Positions 1-7,902 of a stretch of 21,695 bases of DNA are shown here, piece after piece. How positions within the stretch are numbered: position 1 is the first letter of the stretch; the number at the start of each line of letters is the position of its first letter. The notes beneath the pieces were generated by a model, which was given only the letters and a program-made list of their open reading frames with translations, did not search any database and was not told the DNA's origin. The stretch spans positions 1-21,695 of the forward strand of contig JBJECR010000017.1 of NCBI GenBank assembly GCA_051871275.1, given 5' to 3'. The position numbers were made by a program, and so were the translations under genes. The DNA is from CAJUPY01 sp051871275. GTDB taxonomy: Bacteria; Bacteroidota; Bacteroidia; Bacteroidales; Muribaculaceae.

Positions 1-53
1 AGAGCATCTGCCTTCTAAGCAGACGGTCACGCGTTCGAATCGCGTCCGGATCA
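1..53 (+). tRNA. tRNA-Arg (anticodon UCU), 3' part only
   Basis: The window opens inside a tRNA gene. The anticodon stem is 7-11 paired with 19-23, and the seven-base loop at 12-18 puts TCT at 14-16, which reads AGA (Arg). The T arm follows, with stem ACGCG/CGCGT around the loop TTCGAAT. The 3' acceptor strand is 46-52 and the discriminator base is A at 53. CCA is not encoded; the next bases are CTC. The acceptor 5' strand and most of the D arm lie upstream of the window. tRNA 3' ends are common integration targets, and the DNA that follows looks accessory. Confidence 0.93.
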
Positions 54-59
54 CTCAAG

Positions 60-93
60 AGTCACCACCTGAACAAGGAGGTGACTTTTTTTG
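60..93 (+). terminator. Rho-independent terminator after tRNA-Arg
   Basis: Bases 60-70 pair with 76-86 (AGTCACC and CCT against AGG and GGTGACT, with one A/A mismatch at 67/79). The loop is GAACA and a run of seven T follows at 86-92. It sits 6 bases after the tRNA 3' end and would end that transcript. Confidence 0.88.
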
Positions 94-250
94 TATCTAT
101 ACCTACCTATCACTCAGCGACTTACATTTTTAACTCTCTCTATTTTAGAATATTTTAGTATTCTAATTCTTAGATTTTTCAAAGAAAACACCAAGTTCAT
201 CAACTTTGTTTTTGCCGTTGACCTCTTGATTGATTTTTATGTTAATTGTA

Positions 251-282
251 TTTGCCATAAACTTACAAAATTGTATCTTTGC
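251..282 (+). promoter_or_regulatory. Bacteroidota-type promoter for the small membrane protein gene
   Basis: TTTG at 251-254 and TATCTTTGC at 274-282 match the -33/-7 consensus with a 19-nt spacer. The expected transcription start, about 288-290, is only a few bases before the ATG at 295, so the 5' untranslated part is very short. This supports ATG 295 over the open frame that extends back towards base 91. Confidence 0.72.
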
Positions 283-294
283 AGAAAAAATATT

Positions 295-564
295 ATGTTA
301 GTCTTAATCTTTATATTTTCACAAATTATAATGTTAATAGGATGCGTTTTTGCAACTATTTTTTGGAACGATGGCTGGAAAGATAATCAAACACCAATAA
401 AAGCTTATTTCTCTATTTGGCTTTTCTTCTTAATTCCAGCCGTTCCAATAATAACTGTATTGTGGATTTTTGGCGTATATAATTTTCTATGGGTAATATG
501 CTCTATAGTGGCGTTAATCATTTTTTATATGCTCTATAAATTTGCTAAAAAACATAAGTTATAG
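295..564 (+). CDS. Small hydrophobic membrane protein of unknown function, 89 aa
   Basis: I do not recognise this protein. From the ATG at 295 it has about three membrane-spanning stretches, roughly residues 1-24, 37-60 and 62-82. A short polar loop near NDGWKDNQTP separates the first two, and the tail is basic (KFAKKHKL). The open frame continues upstream to a TTG at 91, but the promoter at 251-282 lies inside that extension, so the ATG is preferred. The gene has its own promoter and a terminator after it, so it is a single-gene unit between tRNA-Arg and a broken foreign-looking frame. It could be cargo of a tRNA-targeted element. That it is expressed is inferred from the promoter. Confidence 0.6.
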   Translation: MLVLIFIFSQIIMLIGCVFATIFWNDGWKDNQTPIKAYFSIWLFFLIPAVPIITVLWIFGVYNFLWVICSIVALIIFYMLYKFAKKHKL

Positions 565-585
565 TTTTTTATTCTTTAACTCATA

Positions 586-632
586 AAAGCGTCTTCTATG
601 CTCATCTGTGCTCATAGTTGACGCTTTTTCTT
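586..632 (+). terminator. Rho-independent terminator
   Basis: AAAGCGTC at 586-593 pairs with GACGCTTT at 620-627. An inner CTATG/CATAG helix extends the stem, and TTTTTCTTT follows. It lies 22 bases after the stop of the small membrane protein gene. It resembles the terminator at 4326-4370 in its core and in the T-rich tail. Confidence 0.82.
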
Positions 633-665
633 TAGCCTTGTTCCATGTAGAGGAAGGAGCTTCGT

Positions 666-1245
666 TTGACTATAGGTGACAAGTTGCTAATGTATGATGA
701 TGACGGAGATTTGATGAGTGCTACTGTGATAAGTGGCATAGATGCGGACGGCATGTACACTATAGAGGCTGAGTATGAGGCAAACGGGAAGCAGGTTGTG
801 GATAGATACACTGCAGATGAGCTTTCAAGTTTGCGTGCAGAGAAGATAGCTGAAGAGAGTGGTGAGAATTATGGGAAGCCTGAGAATAGTGGGAGTGATG
901 AGATAGAAAAAAGCCTCTGGTTTGGGCGAAGTTCGAGAATGAATCTCCAGCTACAGGCGTCGCTCCTGCAAATGTTGCTTCCGGACAATCTTCCAAAGGC
1001 GACATGAAAGCCGGCATCGTATCAAACCAAAACGGAGGCGTTTCTGAGGGCAAAGATAAAGAGAAAAATTCGGATGTGCAAGGAACTGCAGGAGATAATA
1101 CAAAAAACGTTATTCTATACTGAATGAGGCGGAGCATAGCCTTGTGAGTGAAGATATGGCGATGAGGGCGAGAGTGCTTGAGTGCCGTGTTGAGAAGCGA
1201 GAAGCTGCGGTGCGTCTTGGCTCAAGCCTTGGTGTTCGATATTAA
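666..1245 (+). pseudogene. Frameshifted accessory or mobile-element protein relic
   Basis: Three frames read in succession form one plausible protein of about 193 aa. The first, from TTG 666, starts TIGDKLLMYDDDGD and stays open to 1007. It has a strong AGGAAGGAG ribosome site, unusual for this phylum. After the A6 run at 907-912 the coding-like signal moves to the -1 frame (PLVWAKFENES and on). After a second A6 run at 1092-1097 it moves -1 again (RYSILNEAEHS, ending SLGVRY and TAA at 1243-1245). Restoring one A in each run rejoins the whole frame. The region is visibly richer in G+C than its neighbours. The product is acidic and hydrophilic, and I do not recognise a family; the style is that of phage or conjugative-element proteins. 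It could be a real pseudogene, a frameshifting gene or a sequencing artefact. Confidence 0.5.
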
Positions 1246-1298
1246 ATTTATTAACACTAAATTTATGTGAATAATCATTAATTAATATGAAATAGATA

Positions 1299-1327
1299 AT
1301 TGTGTGAAAATTATTTCTTACATTTGC
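1299..1327 (+). promoter_or_regulatory. Probable promoter of the GH43 gene
   Basis: TACATTTGC at 1319-1327 is a good -7 element. The -33 element is poor: ATTG at 1299-1302 would leave only 16 nt of spacer. The predicted leader is about 80 nt long and A-rich before the ATG at 1412. A weak -33 would fit a gene that needs an activator, as polysaccharide-use genes often do; that is inference. Confidence 0.5.
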
Positions 1328-1411
1328 GAAAATAATAGTGCCGAATTATTATTTTAAGAAACGTTCTGCAAACAAATCAAACATAAAACATAAATACAAA
1401 TACAAAATCTC

Positions 1412-4288
1412 ATGAATAAAAAAGTATTAAACTTTGTAGGTTCATTAATGCTATTGCCGTTCAGTGCATTAGGTGTAAACACTTTAGGAAACTATGTGAA
1501 TCCGGTGATTAAATCAATTTTTCCCGACCCGACTGTGATTCGCGCACAAGACGGAGCTTTTTACACAGCCAGTACAGCAGGATTGACACCTGTGTATAAA
1601 TCCTATAACCTTTGTGATTGGACATACGTAGGGAATGCATTTACAGATGAGACAAAACCTTCATACGGGCACATAGGAATAGATGGTGATACTTGGGCTC
1701 CGGATTTTAACTACATTAACGGGAAATACGTTATGTATTACAGTGTTTCAAAAAATGACATGTGGGCATGCGGAGTAGGTGTCGCTTGGAGCGAGAAGCC
1801 TGAGGGACCTTACCATGATGCCAAGCGACTATTTACAAGTTCCGAGATAGGTGTGCAAAATAGTATTGACCCGTGCTATTTTGAAGATAATGGGAAGAAA
1901 TACCTTTTCTGGGGAAGTTTTTATGGTATATATGCGATAGAACTTTCTGATGACGGTCTCAGCATAAAGCCCGGTGCACAGAAAGTGGCTATTGCAGATA
2001 CAAACTTTGAAGACCGTAACAATGGAGTTGAAGGAATAATGGTTCATAAACGAGGCAAATATTACTACATTATCGGTTCACAAGGATGGTGTTGTGGAGA
2101 TGAAAATAGTACTTATAAACTTCGTGTAGCACGTAGTACAAATGTTCTTGGTCCGTATTATGATATAAATGGAAACTCAGCAAAGGATCATAAAATGAAT
2201 GTGATCCTAATAAGTAATGATGCCGTTAAAGGGCCTGGGCACTGTTCGGAAATTATAACAGATGATGAAGGGCAAGATTGGATTTTATATCATGGATTTG
2301 AAGTTAGCAACATTGCTGCAAAACGGCAATTGTTCCTTGATAAAGTAAATTGGTCGTCAGATGGTTGGCCTACTGTACACACCGGTTCACCTTCCACGGG
2401 AGAGATTATGAAACCATATTTCAGACCGGCTTGTTCCACTATGACAGAGAAGTGGAACTTCAGTGAAAAACGTAACACTAAAACACAAAAAGGCTGGGAC
2501 GCATCAAAAGTGCGTAATTTTTGCTACAATGACGGGAAGTTATATTGTGTTTATGAAAATAATGCAATTAAAGTAATTAATGCTCAAACCGGAGAAGACC
2601 TTGGCAACCTTAATGAAGGGAATATATGCAAAGGGGGAACACTAAAATTCTGTGATGTGAAATATTTTGATGGTCATATAGTGGCATGTAACCTAGCTAC
2701 AGCCTCTAAAGGGGAAGAGTTCCGTGTTTATTGTTGGGACGGTGACAATCAAAATCCATATTTGCTTATGTCCACAACAGACTTGACAGGATGTGAGCGA
2801 ATGGGGGACTGTCTTGAAATAGCGCCGGGCTCCGACTGGTATTCAAATCTGTGGTTTTGCTGTGCAAATCAAAATGGCAACACAACAAACATTATAGAAT
2901 TTTGCCGCAATTCACAAGGATGGTCTAAATACGTTTATCCGGTCACAACAGATGGCACAACACAATTTGTAACAGGTGTTACAGCACGTGCATATCAGAA
3001 AAATGGTACATGGTGGATAGATGGTTCAAACTGCGTGCCAACATATTTCGGTCGTACAAATGGTGTGCTTATAAAACAGTTGGATGTGCCTGTAAGTCCA
3101 ACATGGGGCTCTTCGCATCATGAATTTAAGTTCAGAGGTCAAAAAATTGCAGCAAACCTATTGTTTGACGAGCCTGTAAGTGGAGATAATACATCTACTT
3201 TCAAAGGTGCAAAAATGAGATTTGTTGTGGACAGAGTAGGGAAATATAGTAAAGTTTATCCCGCAGGCGAGTTCCCTTCTGACGGTCTTGGTTCCACAAC
3301 TCGTAATACAAATGCGACAGGCGATATTGCCATAAACACAGATGGTGAAAACTATGTAGAGGCATGGGTATATTCTACAGGACATGGAATGGCATACTAT
3401 GTATTTGGTAATCCGCCGACTAAAAATCCAAGTCCAATTTCTCAAAAACCTGTTCCCACGGAAGAACCTGAACTTTATTTCTGCGGTACAAAATATTCCA
3501 ATTGGCAACATTTAGATGAGTACAAAATGACAGGCACCGGTGGTATTTACTCCATACATGTACCATTTATAGAAGGCGAATTTAAAATTATAAACACAGA
3601 TTGTAGTGAGGAATGGTCGTATCCTCAGGGTAAAGACCACTCACAATTGATGGAACTAAACACTACATATTATGTTAGTAACAACATTGGTGGCGGTTCT
3701 AACAACTGTAATAATAGCCAACTTTCCATACCGGCTATGGATTGCACGGTTACGTATAATAGAAATGTCAACACCGTTAAAATAACCGGAATAAGTGTAC
3801 CCGGTATTTACTTTGTAGATGCTCAATACACAGGTTGGACTCCGGGAGTTGAAGCATATAAATTTACTCATCAAGGTAGTGGAATTTTCCAACTTCACAT
3901 GGATAAGCTGCCGGGTGGTGATGAATTTAAGATTAACACCGGCAAATGGACCTCAGACGGAGGTGCTGATTTCTCTGCAAATCGTAAAGACCTTGAAATG
4001 GGGCAAAGTTATGATTGCAGATGTAATTCCGTGCCGGGAGAAAATATGTCATCACCAATTGATTTGTCTGATGTAATATTAATTTTTGATGCAGGAAAGT
4101 ATAAATTGACGTTGGCATCCGGGCAGACGGATTCCGTATCAATAAATGAAATGCTGAATAATGCAACAGTTATTGGAGTTTACGATCTTCTTGGACGTCG
4201 TATTGCTTCCGGTTTGGAAGAAATTGAAGAAAGTCATGGCATTTTCATTATTGTGACAAACAAAGGTCAATATAAACTTATGAAGTAG
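1412..4288 (+). CDS. Secreted multidomain GH43-family glycosidase (arabinanase/xylosidase type)
   Basis: Probable exported plant-glycan hydrolase of 958 aa. Residues 1-25 form a signal peptide. Residues 28-335 are a GH43 five-bladed propeller. The general base is D39 (FPDPTV), the pKa modulator D153 (SIDPCYF), the general acid E207 (GVEGIM), and H277 (GPGHCSE) fits the conserved propeller histidine. Residues 345-670 are an all-beta, Cys-rich middle region that I cannot name firmly. Two short modules (about 685-780 and 795-900, LYFCGTKYSNW and IYFVDAQYTGW) resemble SusE/SusF outer-membrane glycan-binding domains. The last 40 residues (VYDLLGRRIASGL to KLMK) look like a type A type IX-secretion tail. 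The family assignment is solid, but the exact substrate (arabinan, arabinoxylan) is not visible. There are no SusC/SusD genes beside it; it stands alone with its own promoter and terminator. Confidence 0.85.
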   Translation: MNKKVLNFVGSLMLLPFSALGVNTLGNYVNPVIKSIFPDPTVIRAQDGAFYTASTAGLTPVYKSYNLCDWTYVGNAFTDETKPSYGHIGIDGDTWAPDFNYINGKYVMYYSVSKNDMWACGVGVAWSEKPEGPYHDAKRLFTSSEIGVQNSIDPCYFEDNGKKYLFWGSFYGIYAIELSDDGLSIKPGAQKVAIADTNFEDRNNGVEGIMVHKRGKYYYIIGSQGWCCGDENSTYKLRVARSTNVLGPYYDINGNSAKDHKMNVILISNDAVKGPGHCSEIITDDEGQDWILYHGFEVSNIAAKRQLFLDKVNWSSDGWPTVHTGSPSTGEIMKPYFRPACSTMTEKWNFSEKRNTKTQKGWDASKVRNFCYNDGKLYCVYENNAIKVINAQTGEDLGNLNEGNICKGGTLKFCDVKYFDGHIVACNLATASKGEEFRVYCWDGDNQNPYLLMSTTDLTGCERMGDCLEIAPGSDWYSNLWFCCANQNGNTTNIIEFCRNSQGWSKYVYPVTTDGTTQFVTGVTARAYQKNGTWWIDGSNCVPTYFGRTNGVLIKQLDVPVSPTWGSSHHEFKFRGQKIAANLLFDEPVSGDNTSTFKGAKMRFVVDRVGKYSKVYPAGEFPSDGLGSTTRNTNATGDIAINTDGENYVEAWVYSTGHGMAYYVFGNPPTKNPSPISQKPVPTEEPELYFCGTKYSNWQHLDEYKMTGTGGIYSIHVPFIEGEFKIINTDCSEEWSYPQGKDHSQLMELNTTYYVSNNIGGGSNNCNNSQLSIPAMDCTVTYNRNVNTVKITGISVPGIYFVDAQYTGWTPGVEAYKFTHQGSGIFQLHMDKLPGGDEFKINTGKWTSDGGADFSANRKDLEMGQSYDCRCNSVPGENMSSPIDLSDVILIFDAGKYKLTLASGQTDSVSINEMLNNATVIGVYDLLGRRIASGLEEIEESHGIFIIVTNKGQYKLMK

Positions 4289-4325
4289 AATTAGATACAA
4301 AAATAATTTTAATATTAGTTTAAAC

Positions 4326-4370
4326 AGCATCTTCTACTGTTATTCTATGAGTAGAAGATGCTTTTTCTTT
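4326..4370 (+). terminator. Strong rho-independent terminator after the GH43 gene
   Basis: The 13-bp perfect stem AGCATCTTCTACT (4326-4338) pairs with AGTAGAAGATGCT (4350-4362) around an 11-nt loop, then TTTTTCTTT. It separates the hydrolase from the panC cluster. Confidence 0.9.
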
Positions 4371-4403
4371 GTTATAAATGATAACTAATTGAATTATTTT
4401 GCG

Positions 4404-4412
4404 TAAATTTGC
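4404..4412 (+). promoter_or_regulatory. -7 element of the panC cluster promoter
   Basis: TAAATTTGC is a perfect -7 match 26 bases before the panC ATG. No clear TTTG lies 19-21 nt upstream, so the -33 half is weak. This promoter could serve the whole panC to CapA-like run, because no other promoter stands out between those genes. Confidence 0.55.
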
Positions 4413-4438
4413 AGTCCAAAAAGAAGAGAAAATTTTCA

Positions 4439-5284
4439 ATGGAAATTATAAGAACTAAAAAGAACCTCTCAGAAATAACGAATAAGGCTAAAAATGAGGG
4501 CAAAACAGTAGGTTTGGTTCCTACAATGGGTGCCCTCCATGCCGGACACTTATCTCTGATAGAAAGAGCTCGCAAAGAATGTGATTTTGTGGCTGTAAGC
4601 GTGTTTGTAAATCCAACACAGTTCAATAATGCCAACGATTTAGTAACATACCCGCGTACGGAAGAAGCAGACTGCAAATTACTTGAATCGGCAGGAGTAG
4701 ATGTTGCTTTTATTCCGAGTGTGGAAGAGATTTATCCTGAGCCGGATACCAGAGTGTTTGAGTTGGGTGAAGTCGCAAACGTGATGGAAGGGCCTATGCG
4801 TCCGGGACATTTTAATGGTGTGTCACAAATTGTGAGCAAACTTTTTGAAATGGTAAATCCTGATAAAGCATATTTCGGAGAAAAAGATTTCCAGCAGATA
4901 GCAGTGATTCGGAAAATGGTGGAAATCTGCGGATTTAATTTGGAAATTGTAAGTTGTCCGATAAAAAGGGAGGCTGATGGCTTGGCTTTGAGTAGCAGAA
5001 ATGTCAGACTTACGCCCGAAGGAAGAAAAACAGCTCCGATAATTTACAAGACTCTAAAAGACAGCGTGGAATATTCCCAAAGTCATACACTGGAAGAAAC
5101 TAAGAATTATGTAGTAAATACACTTAATGCAACAACCGGCCTTGAGGTGGAATATTACGAAATTGTAGATTCTATCAGTATGCAGCCCGTTAAAAATTGG
5201 AAAGATACACAAAACGGTGTGCAAGGTTGCATTACAGTATATTGTGGAGATGTTCGCTTAATTGATAATATTAAATATAGATAA
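4439..5284 (+). CDS. panC: Pantothenate synthetase
   Basis: Joins pantoate and beta-alanine with ATP hydrolysis to make pantothenate, the coenzyme A precursor, in the cytoplasm. The 281-aa protein shows the nucleotidyltransferase signature VPTMGALHAGH (HAGH at residues 34-37), FVNPTQF (56-62), GEKDFQQ (147-153) and the KMSKS-like loop LALSSRN (182-188), all typical of PanC. The start is ATG 4439; an in-frame TTG at 4409 overlaps the -7 promoter element and is rejected. Full length for the family. panD starts one base after the stop, so the beta-alanine-making enzyme and its consumer are co-transcribed. Very confident. Confidence 0.97.
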   Translation: MEIIRTKKNLSEITNKAKNEGKTVGLVPTMGALHAGHLSLIERARKECDFVAVSVFVNPTQFNNANDLVTYPRTEEADCKLLESAGVDVAFIPSVEEIYPEPDTRVFELGEVANVMEGPMRPGHFNGVSQIVSKLFEMVNPDKAYFGEKDFQQIAVIRKMVEICGFNLEIVSCPIKREADGLALSSRNVRLTPEGRKTAPIIYKTLKDSVEYSQSHTLEETKNYVVNTLNATTGLEVEYYEIVDSISMQPVKNWKDTQNGVQGCITVYCGDVRLIDNIKYR

Positions 5285-5285
5285 G

Positions 5286-5636
5286 ATGTTTATCGAAGTA
5301 ATTAAGTCCAAGATACATCGAGTAACCGTAACACAGGCTTGTTTGAACTATATAGGAAGCATCACCATTGATGAAGACTTAATGGATGCTGCCGGAATTA
5401 TAGAAGGTGAGAGAGTCTATATTGTGAATAATAATAACGGTGAACGTCTTGACACATACGTTATAAAAGGTGAAAGGGGCAGTGGTGTGATATGCCTCAA
5501 CGGTGCTGCTGCTAGAAAAGTTCAACCCGGAGATATCGTAATAATTATGAGTTATGCAACGATGACTCCGGAAGAGGCAGCCACATTTAAGCCTAAAGTA
5601 ATTTTCCCGGACACAAATACGAATAAATTGAATTAA
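5286..5636 (+). CDS. panD: Aspartate 1-decarboxylase, pyruvoyl-dependent proenzyme
   Basis: Makes beta-alanine from aspartate for PanC. The 116-aa proenzyme carries the self-cleavage site Gly24-Ser25 in YIGSITID; Ser25 becomes the pyruvoyl group. K9, H11, R54, Y58 and N72 fall at the positions known for the Escherichia coli enzyme. Start ATG 5286 follows the panC stop by one base; a longer frame from TTG 5262 overlaps panC and would shift the cleavage site away from residue 24. The gap to ffh is 25 bases. No separate PanZ/PanM-type maturation factor is seen nearby. Confidence 0.96.
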   Translation: MFIEVIKSKIHRVTVTQACLNYIGSITIDEDLMDAAGIIEGERVYIVNNNNGERLDTYVIKGERGSGVICLNGAAARKVQPGDIVIIMSYATMTPEEAATFKPKVIFPDTNTNKLN

Positions 5637-5661
5637 TAATATATCCGCAATTTTTACAGAT

Positions 5662-6996
5662 ATGTTTGAAAAGCTTAGCGAGAAATTAGAGAAATGTCTT
5701 CAAACCCTAAAAGGTCAAGGCAGAATAACGGAAATAAACGTAGCAGAAACTCTTAAAGAGGTACGTCGTGCACTTGTTGATGCCGATGTAAACTATAAGA
5801 TTGCAAAAGAGTTTGTCAACACAGTTAAAGAGAAGGCTCTTGGACAAAATGTGCTTACCGCATTGAAACCAAAAGAGTTGATGCTCAAGATTGTGTACGA
5901 TGAACTTACCATTCTTATGGGAGGTGAAGCTGCACCGATAAATCTTAGCGGTAATCCTACTGTTATACTCATGTCCGGTCTTCAGGGTTCCGGTAAAACA
6001 ACACTCTCAGGAAAACTTGCACTTAAATTAAAATCCGAAAAGAGTCGTCGTCCTTTGCTTGTAGCATGCGACGTTTATCGTCCGGCAGCTATAGACCAGC
6101 TCAAAGTTCTCGGCGAACAAATCAAGGTGCCGGTATATACGGAAGAAGGCAACAAGAATCCTGTAGAAATTGCAAAAAATGCCATCAGTTACGCAAAGGC
6201 TAATTATCTGGATTTGATAATTGTCGATACTGCGGGTCGTCTTGCTATAGATGAGCAGATGATGAATGAAATTGAGTCAATCAAGAAAGCAATAAATCCT
6301 AATGAAACGTTGTTTGTTGTTGACTCAATGACAGGTCAAGATGCCGTAAATACGGCAAAAACATTTAACGATAGGCTTGATTTTGATGGTGTTGTACTCA
6401 CAAAATTAGATGGTGATACCCGTGGTGGTGCAGCACTTTCTATCAGAACGGTAGTTAACAAACCAATTAAGTTTATTGGTACCGGTGAGAAACTTGATGC
6501 AATCGACCAATTCCACCCAGACCGTATGGCAGCTCGTATCCTTGGACAAGGTGATATCATGTCACTTGTGGAGAGAGCACAAAACGTAATTACGGAAGAG
6601 GAAGCAAAGCAGATTCAAAGCAAAATCGTCAAGAACCAATTTAATTTCAACGATTTTCTTAACCAAATCCAGCAGATTAAGAAAATGGGTAATATTAAGG
6701 AACTTGCGTCCATGATACCGGGTGTTGGAAAAGCAATTAAGGACTTGGATATAGATGACAATGCATTCAAGAGTGTTGAAGCTATTATTCGCTCCATGAC
6801 AGAAAAGGAAAGAATTAATCCACAAATAATCAATGGCTCTAGACGACAGAGAATTGCTAAAGGTTCCGGTACATCTCTGCAAGAAGTGAACAGATTACTC
6901 ACACAATTTGAACAGACTCGCAAGATGCTTAAAGCGGCTTCCAGTTTCAAAGGAAATCCAATGAAACTTATGAGAGGTCTAAGAGGCGGAAGATAA
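5662..6996 (+). CDS. ffh: Signal recognition particle protein (SRP54 homologue)
   Basis: GTPase that binds signal sequences of nascent membrane proteins and, with 4.5S RNA and FtsY, delivers ribosomes to the membrane. At 444 aa it has the usual length. The N domain is 1-90. The G domain has GLQGSGKTT (106-114), DTAGRL (189-194) and TKLDGDTRGG (247-256). The methionine-rich M domain is about 300-435, with the RNA-binding SRRQRIAKGSG region (393-403). It lies between panD and folD with gaps of 25 and 21 bases, so it is probably transcribed from the panC promoter. Its start is ATG 5662. No SRP RNA gene was noticed in the window. Confidence 0.97.
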   Translation: MFEKLSEKLEKCLQTLKGQGRITEINVAETLKEVRRALVDADVNYKIAKEFVNTVKEKALGQNVLTALKPKELMLKIVYDELTILMGGEAAPINLSGNPTVILMSGLQGSGKTTLSGKLALKLKSEKSRRPLLVACDVYRPAAIDQLKVLGEQIKVPVYTEEGNKNPVEIAKNAISYAKANYLDLIIVDTAGRLAIDEQMMNEIESIKKAINPNETLFVVDSMTGQDAVNTAKTFNDRLDFDGVVLTKLDGDTRGGAALSIRTVVNKPIKFIGTGEKLDAIDQFHPDRMAARILGQGDIMSLVERAQNVITEEEAKQIQSKIVKNQFNFNDFLNQIQQIKKMGNIKELASMIPGVGKAIKDLDIDDNAFKSVEAIIRSMTEKERINPQIINGSRRQRIAKGSGTSLQEVNRLLTQFEQTRKMLKAASSFKGNPMKLMRGLRGGR

Positions 6997-7017
6997 AAAT
7001 ATTTCAAAATATATTGT

Positions 7018-7899
7018 ATGACTATTATTGATGGTAAAAAAATTTCAGATGATATCAAACTTGAAATTTCAAATCAAGTAAAAGATATTGTCTCAAAAGG
7101 TAATCGTCCGCCGCATTTGGCAGCAATCTTGGTTGGACACGACGGTGGAAGTGAAACATACGTAGCACATAAAATTCGTGCTTGTGAGCAGTGTGGATTT
7201 AAGTCCACACTGCTTCGTTTTGAAGAAGACGTTACAGAAGAGACACTTCTACAGGCTATAAAATCTCTAAATGAAGATGAAAGTGTTGATGGTTTTATAG
7301 TTCAATTACCTCTTCCTAAACACATAAATGAGCAAAAAATTATTGAAGCTATTGATTATAAAAAAGATGTTGACGGTTTTCATCCGATAAACGTTGGCAG
7401 AATGTCTATTGGCTTGCCATGCTTTAAGTCTGCCACTCCGGCAGGAATCATGATGCTTCTTGAACGTTATAATATTGAAACTAAAGGGAAAAAGTGTGTA
7501 GTTCTTGGCCGAAGTAATATCGTAGGTAAACCGGTTGCTACACTCCTTATGCAAAAAGGGAATCCCGGGAATGCAACTGTAACAGTTTGCCATAGCTATA
7601 CTCCTGATATCAAGGAAATTTGCTTGCAGTCTGATATCATCATAGCCGCTTTAGGAAGCCCGAAATTTGTGAAAGCGGATATGGTAAAAGAAGGTGCTGT
7701 TATAATTGATGTGGGAACTACAAGAGTAAAAGATGATTCACGTAAATCCGGCTATAAGCTAACCGGTGATGTTGATTTTGACAATGTTTCCAAGAAATGC
7801 AGTTATATCACACCTGTACCAGGTGGTGTAGGTCCGATGACGATAGTTTCACTGATGAATAATACCCTCCTTGCTGCTACAAAAGCGATATATGAATAG
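7018..7899 (+). CDS. folD: Bifunctional methylene-THF dehydrogenase / methenyl-THF cyclohydrolase
   Basis: Interconverts 5,10-methylene- and 10-formyl-tetrahydrofolate in the cytoplasm, supplying one-carbon units for purines and formyl-Met-tRNA. The 293-aa protein has catalytic K52 (SETYVAHK), Q96 in VQLPLP and D119 in KDVDGFHP. The cofactor loop is GRSNIVGKP (164-172), and the C-terminal signature is PVPGGVGPMT (266-275). Positions match the E. coli enzyme with a shift of two residues. Start ATG 7018 lies 21 bases after ffh; the next gene begins three bases after its stop. Confidence 0.96.
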   Translation: MTIIDGKKISDDIKLEISNQVKDIVSKGNRPPHLAAILVGHDGGSETYVAHKIRACEQCGFKSTLLRFEEDVTEETLLQAIKSLNEDESVDGFIVQLPLPKHINEQKIIEAIDYKKDVDGFHPINVGRMSIGLPCFKSATPAGIMMLLERYNIETKGKKCVVLGRSNIVGKPVATLLMQKGNPGNATVTVCHSYTPDIKEICLQSDIIIAALGSPKFVKADMVKEGAVIIDVGTTRVKDDSRKSGYKLTGDVDFDNVSKKCSYITPVPGGVGPMTIVSLMNNTLLAATKAIYE

Positions 7900-7902
7900 G
7901 GT

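Noticed and set aside
91..294. Upstream extension of the small membrane protein frame from TTG 91
   Set aside because: It overlaps the tRNA terminator tail and contains the promoter at 251-282; the ATG at 295 is better supported.
760..1137. Long minus-strand reading frame of 125 codons opposite the relic
   Set aside because: Low-complexity Ser/His/Pro composition, no ribosome site or promoter, and it is the antisense of a better coding signal.
1230..1411. Direct repeat of the tRNA 3' end as an attR site
   Set aside because: Only a short match (GTTCGA) at 1234-1239; far too little to call an attachment site.
4409..4438. Earlier TTG start for panC
   Set aside because: It lies within the -7 element and adds residues before the conserved MEIIRT start.
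6615..7058. Minus-strand frames of up to 147 codons opposite ffh
   Set aside because: They are antisense shadows of a highly conserved gene and have no independent signal.
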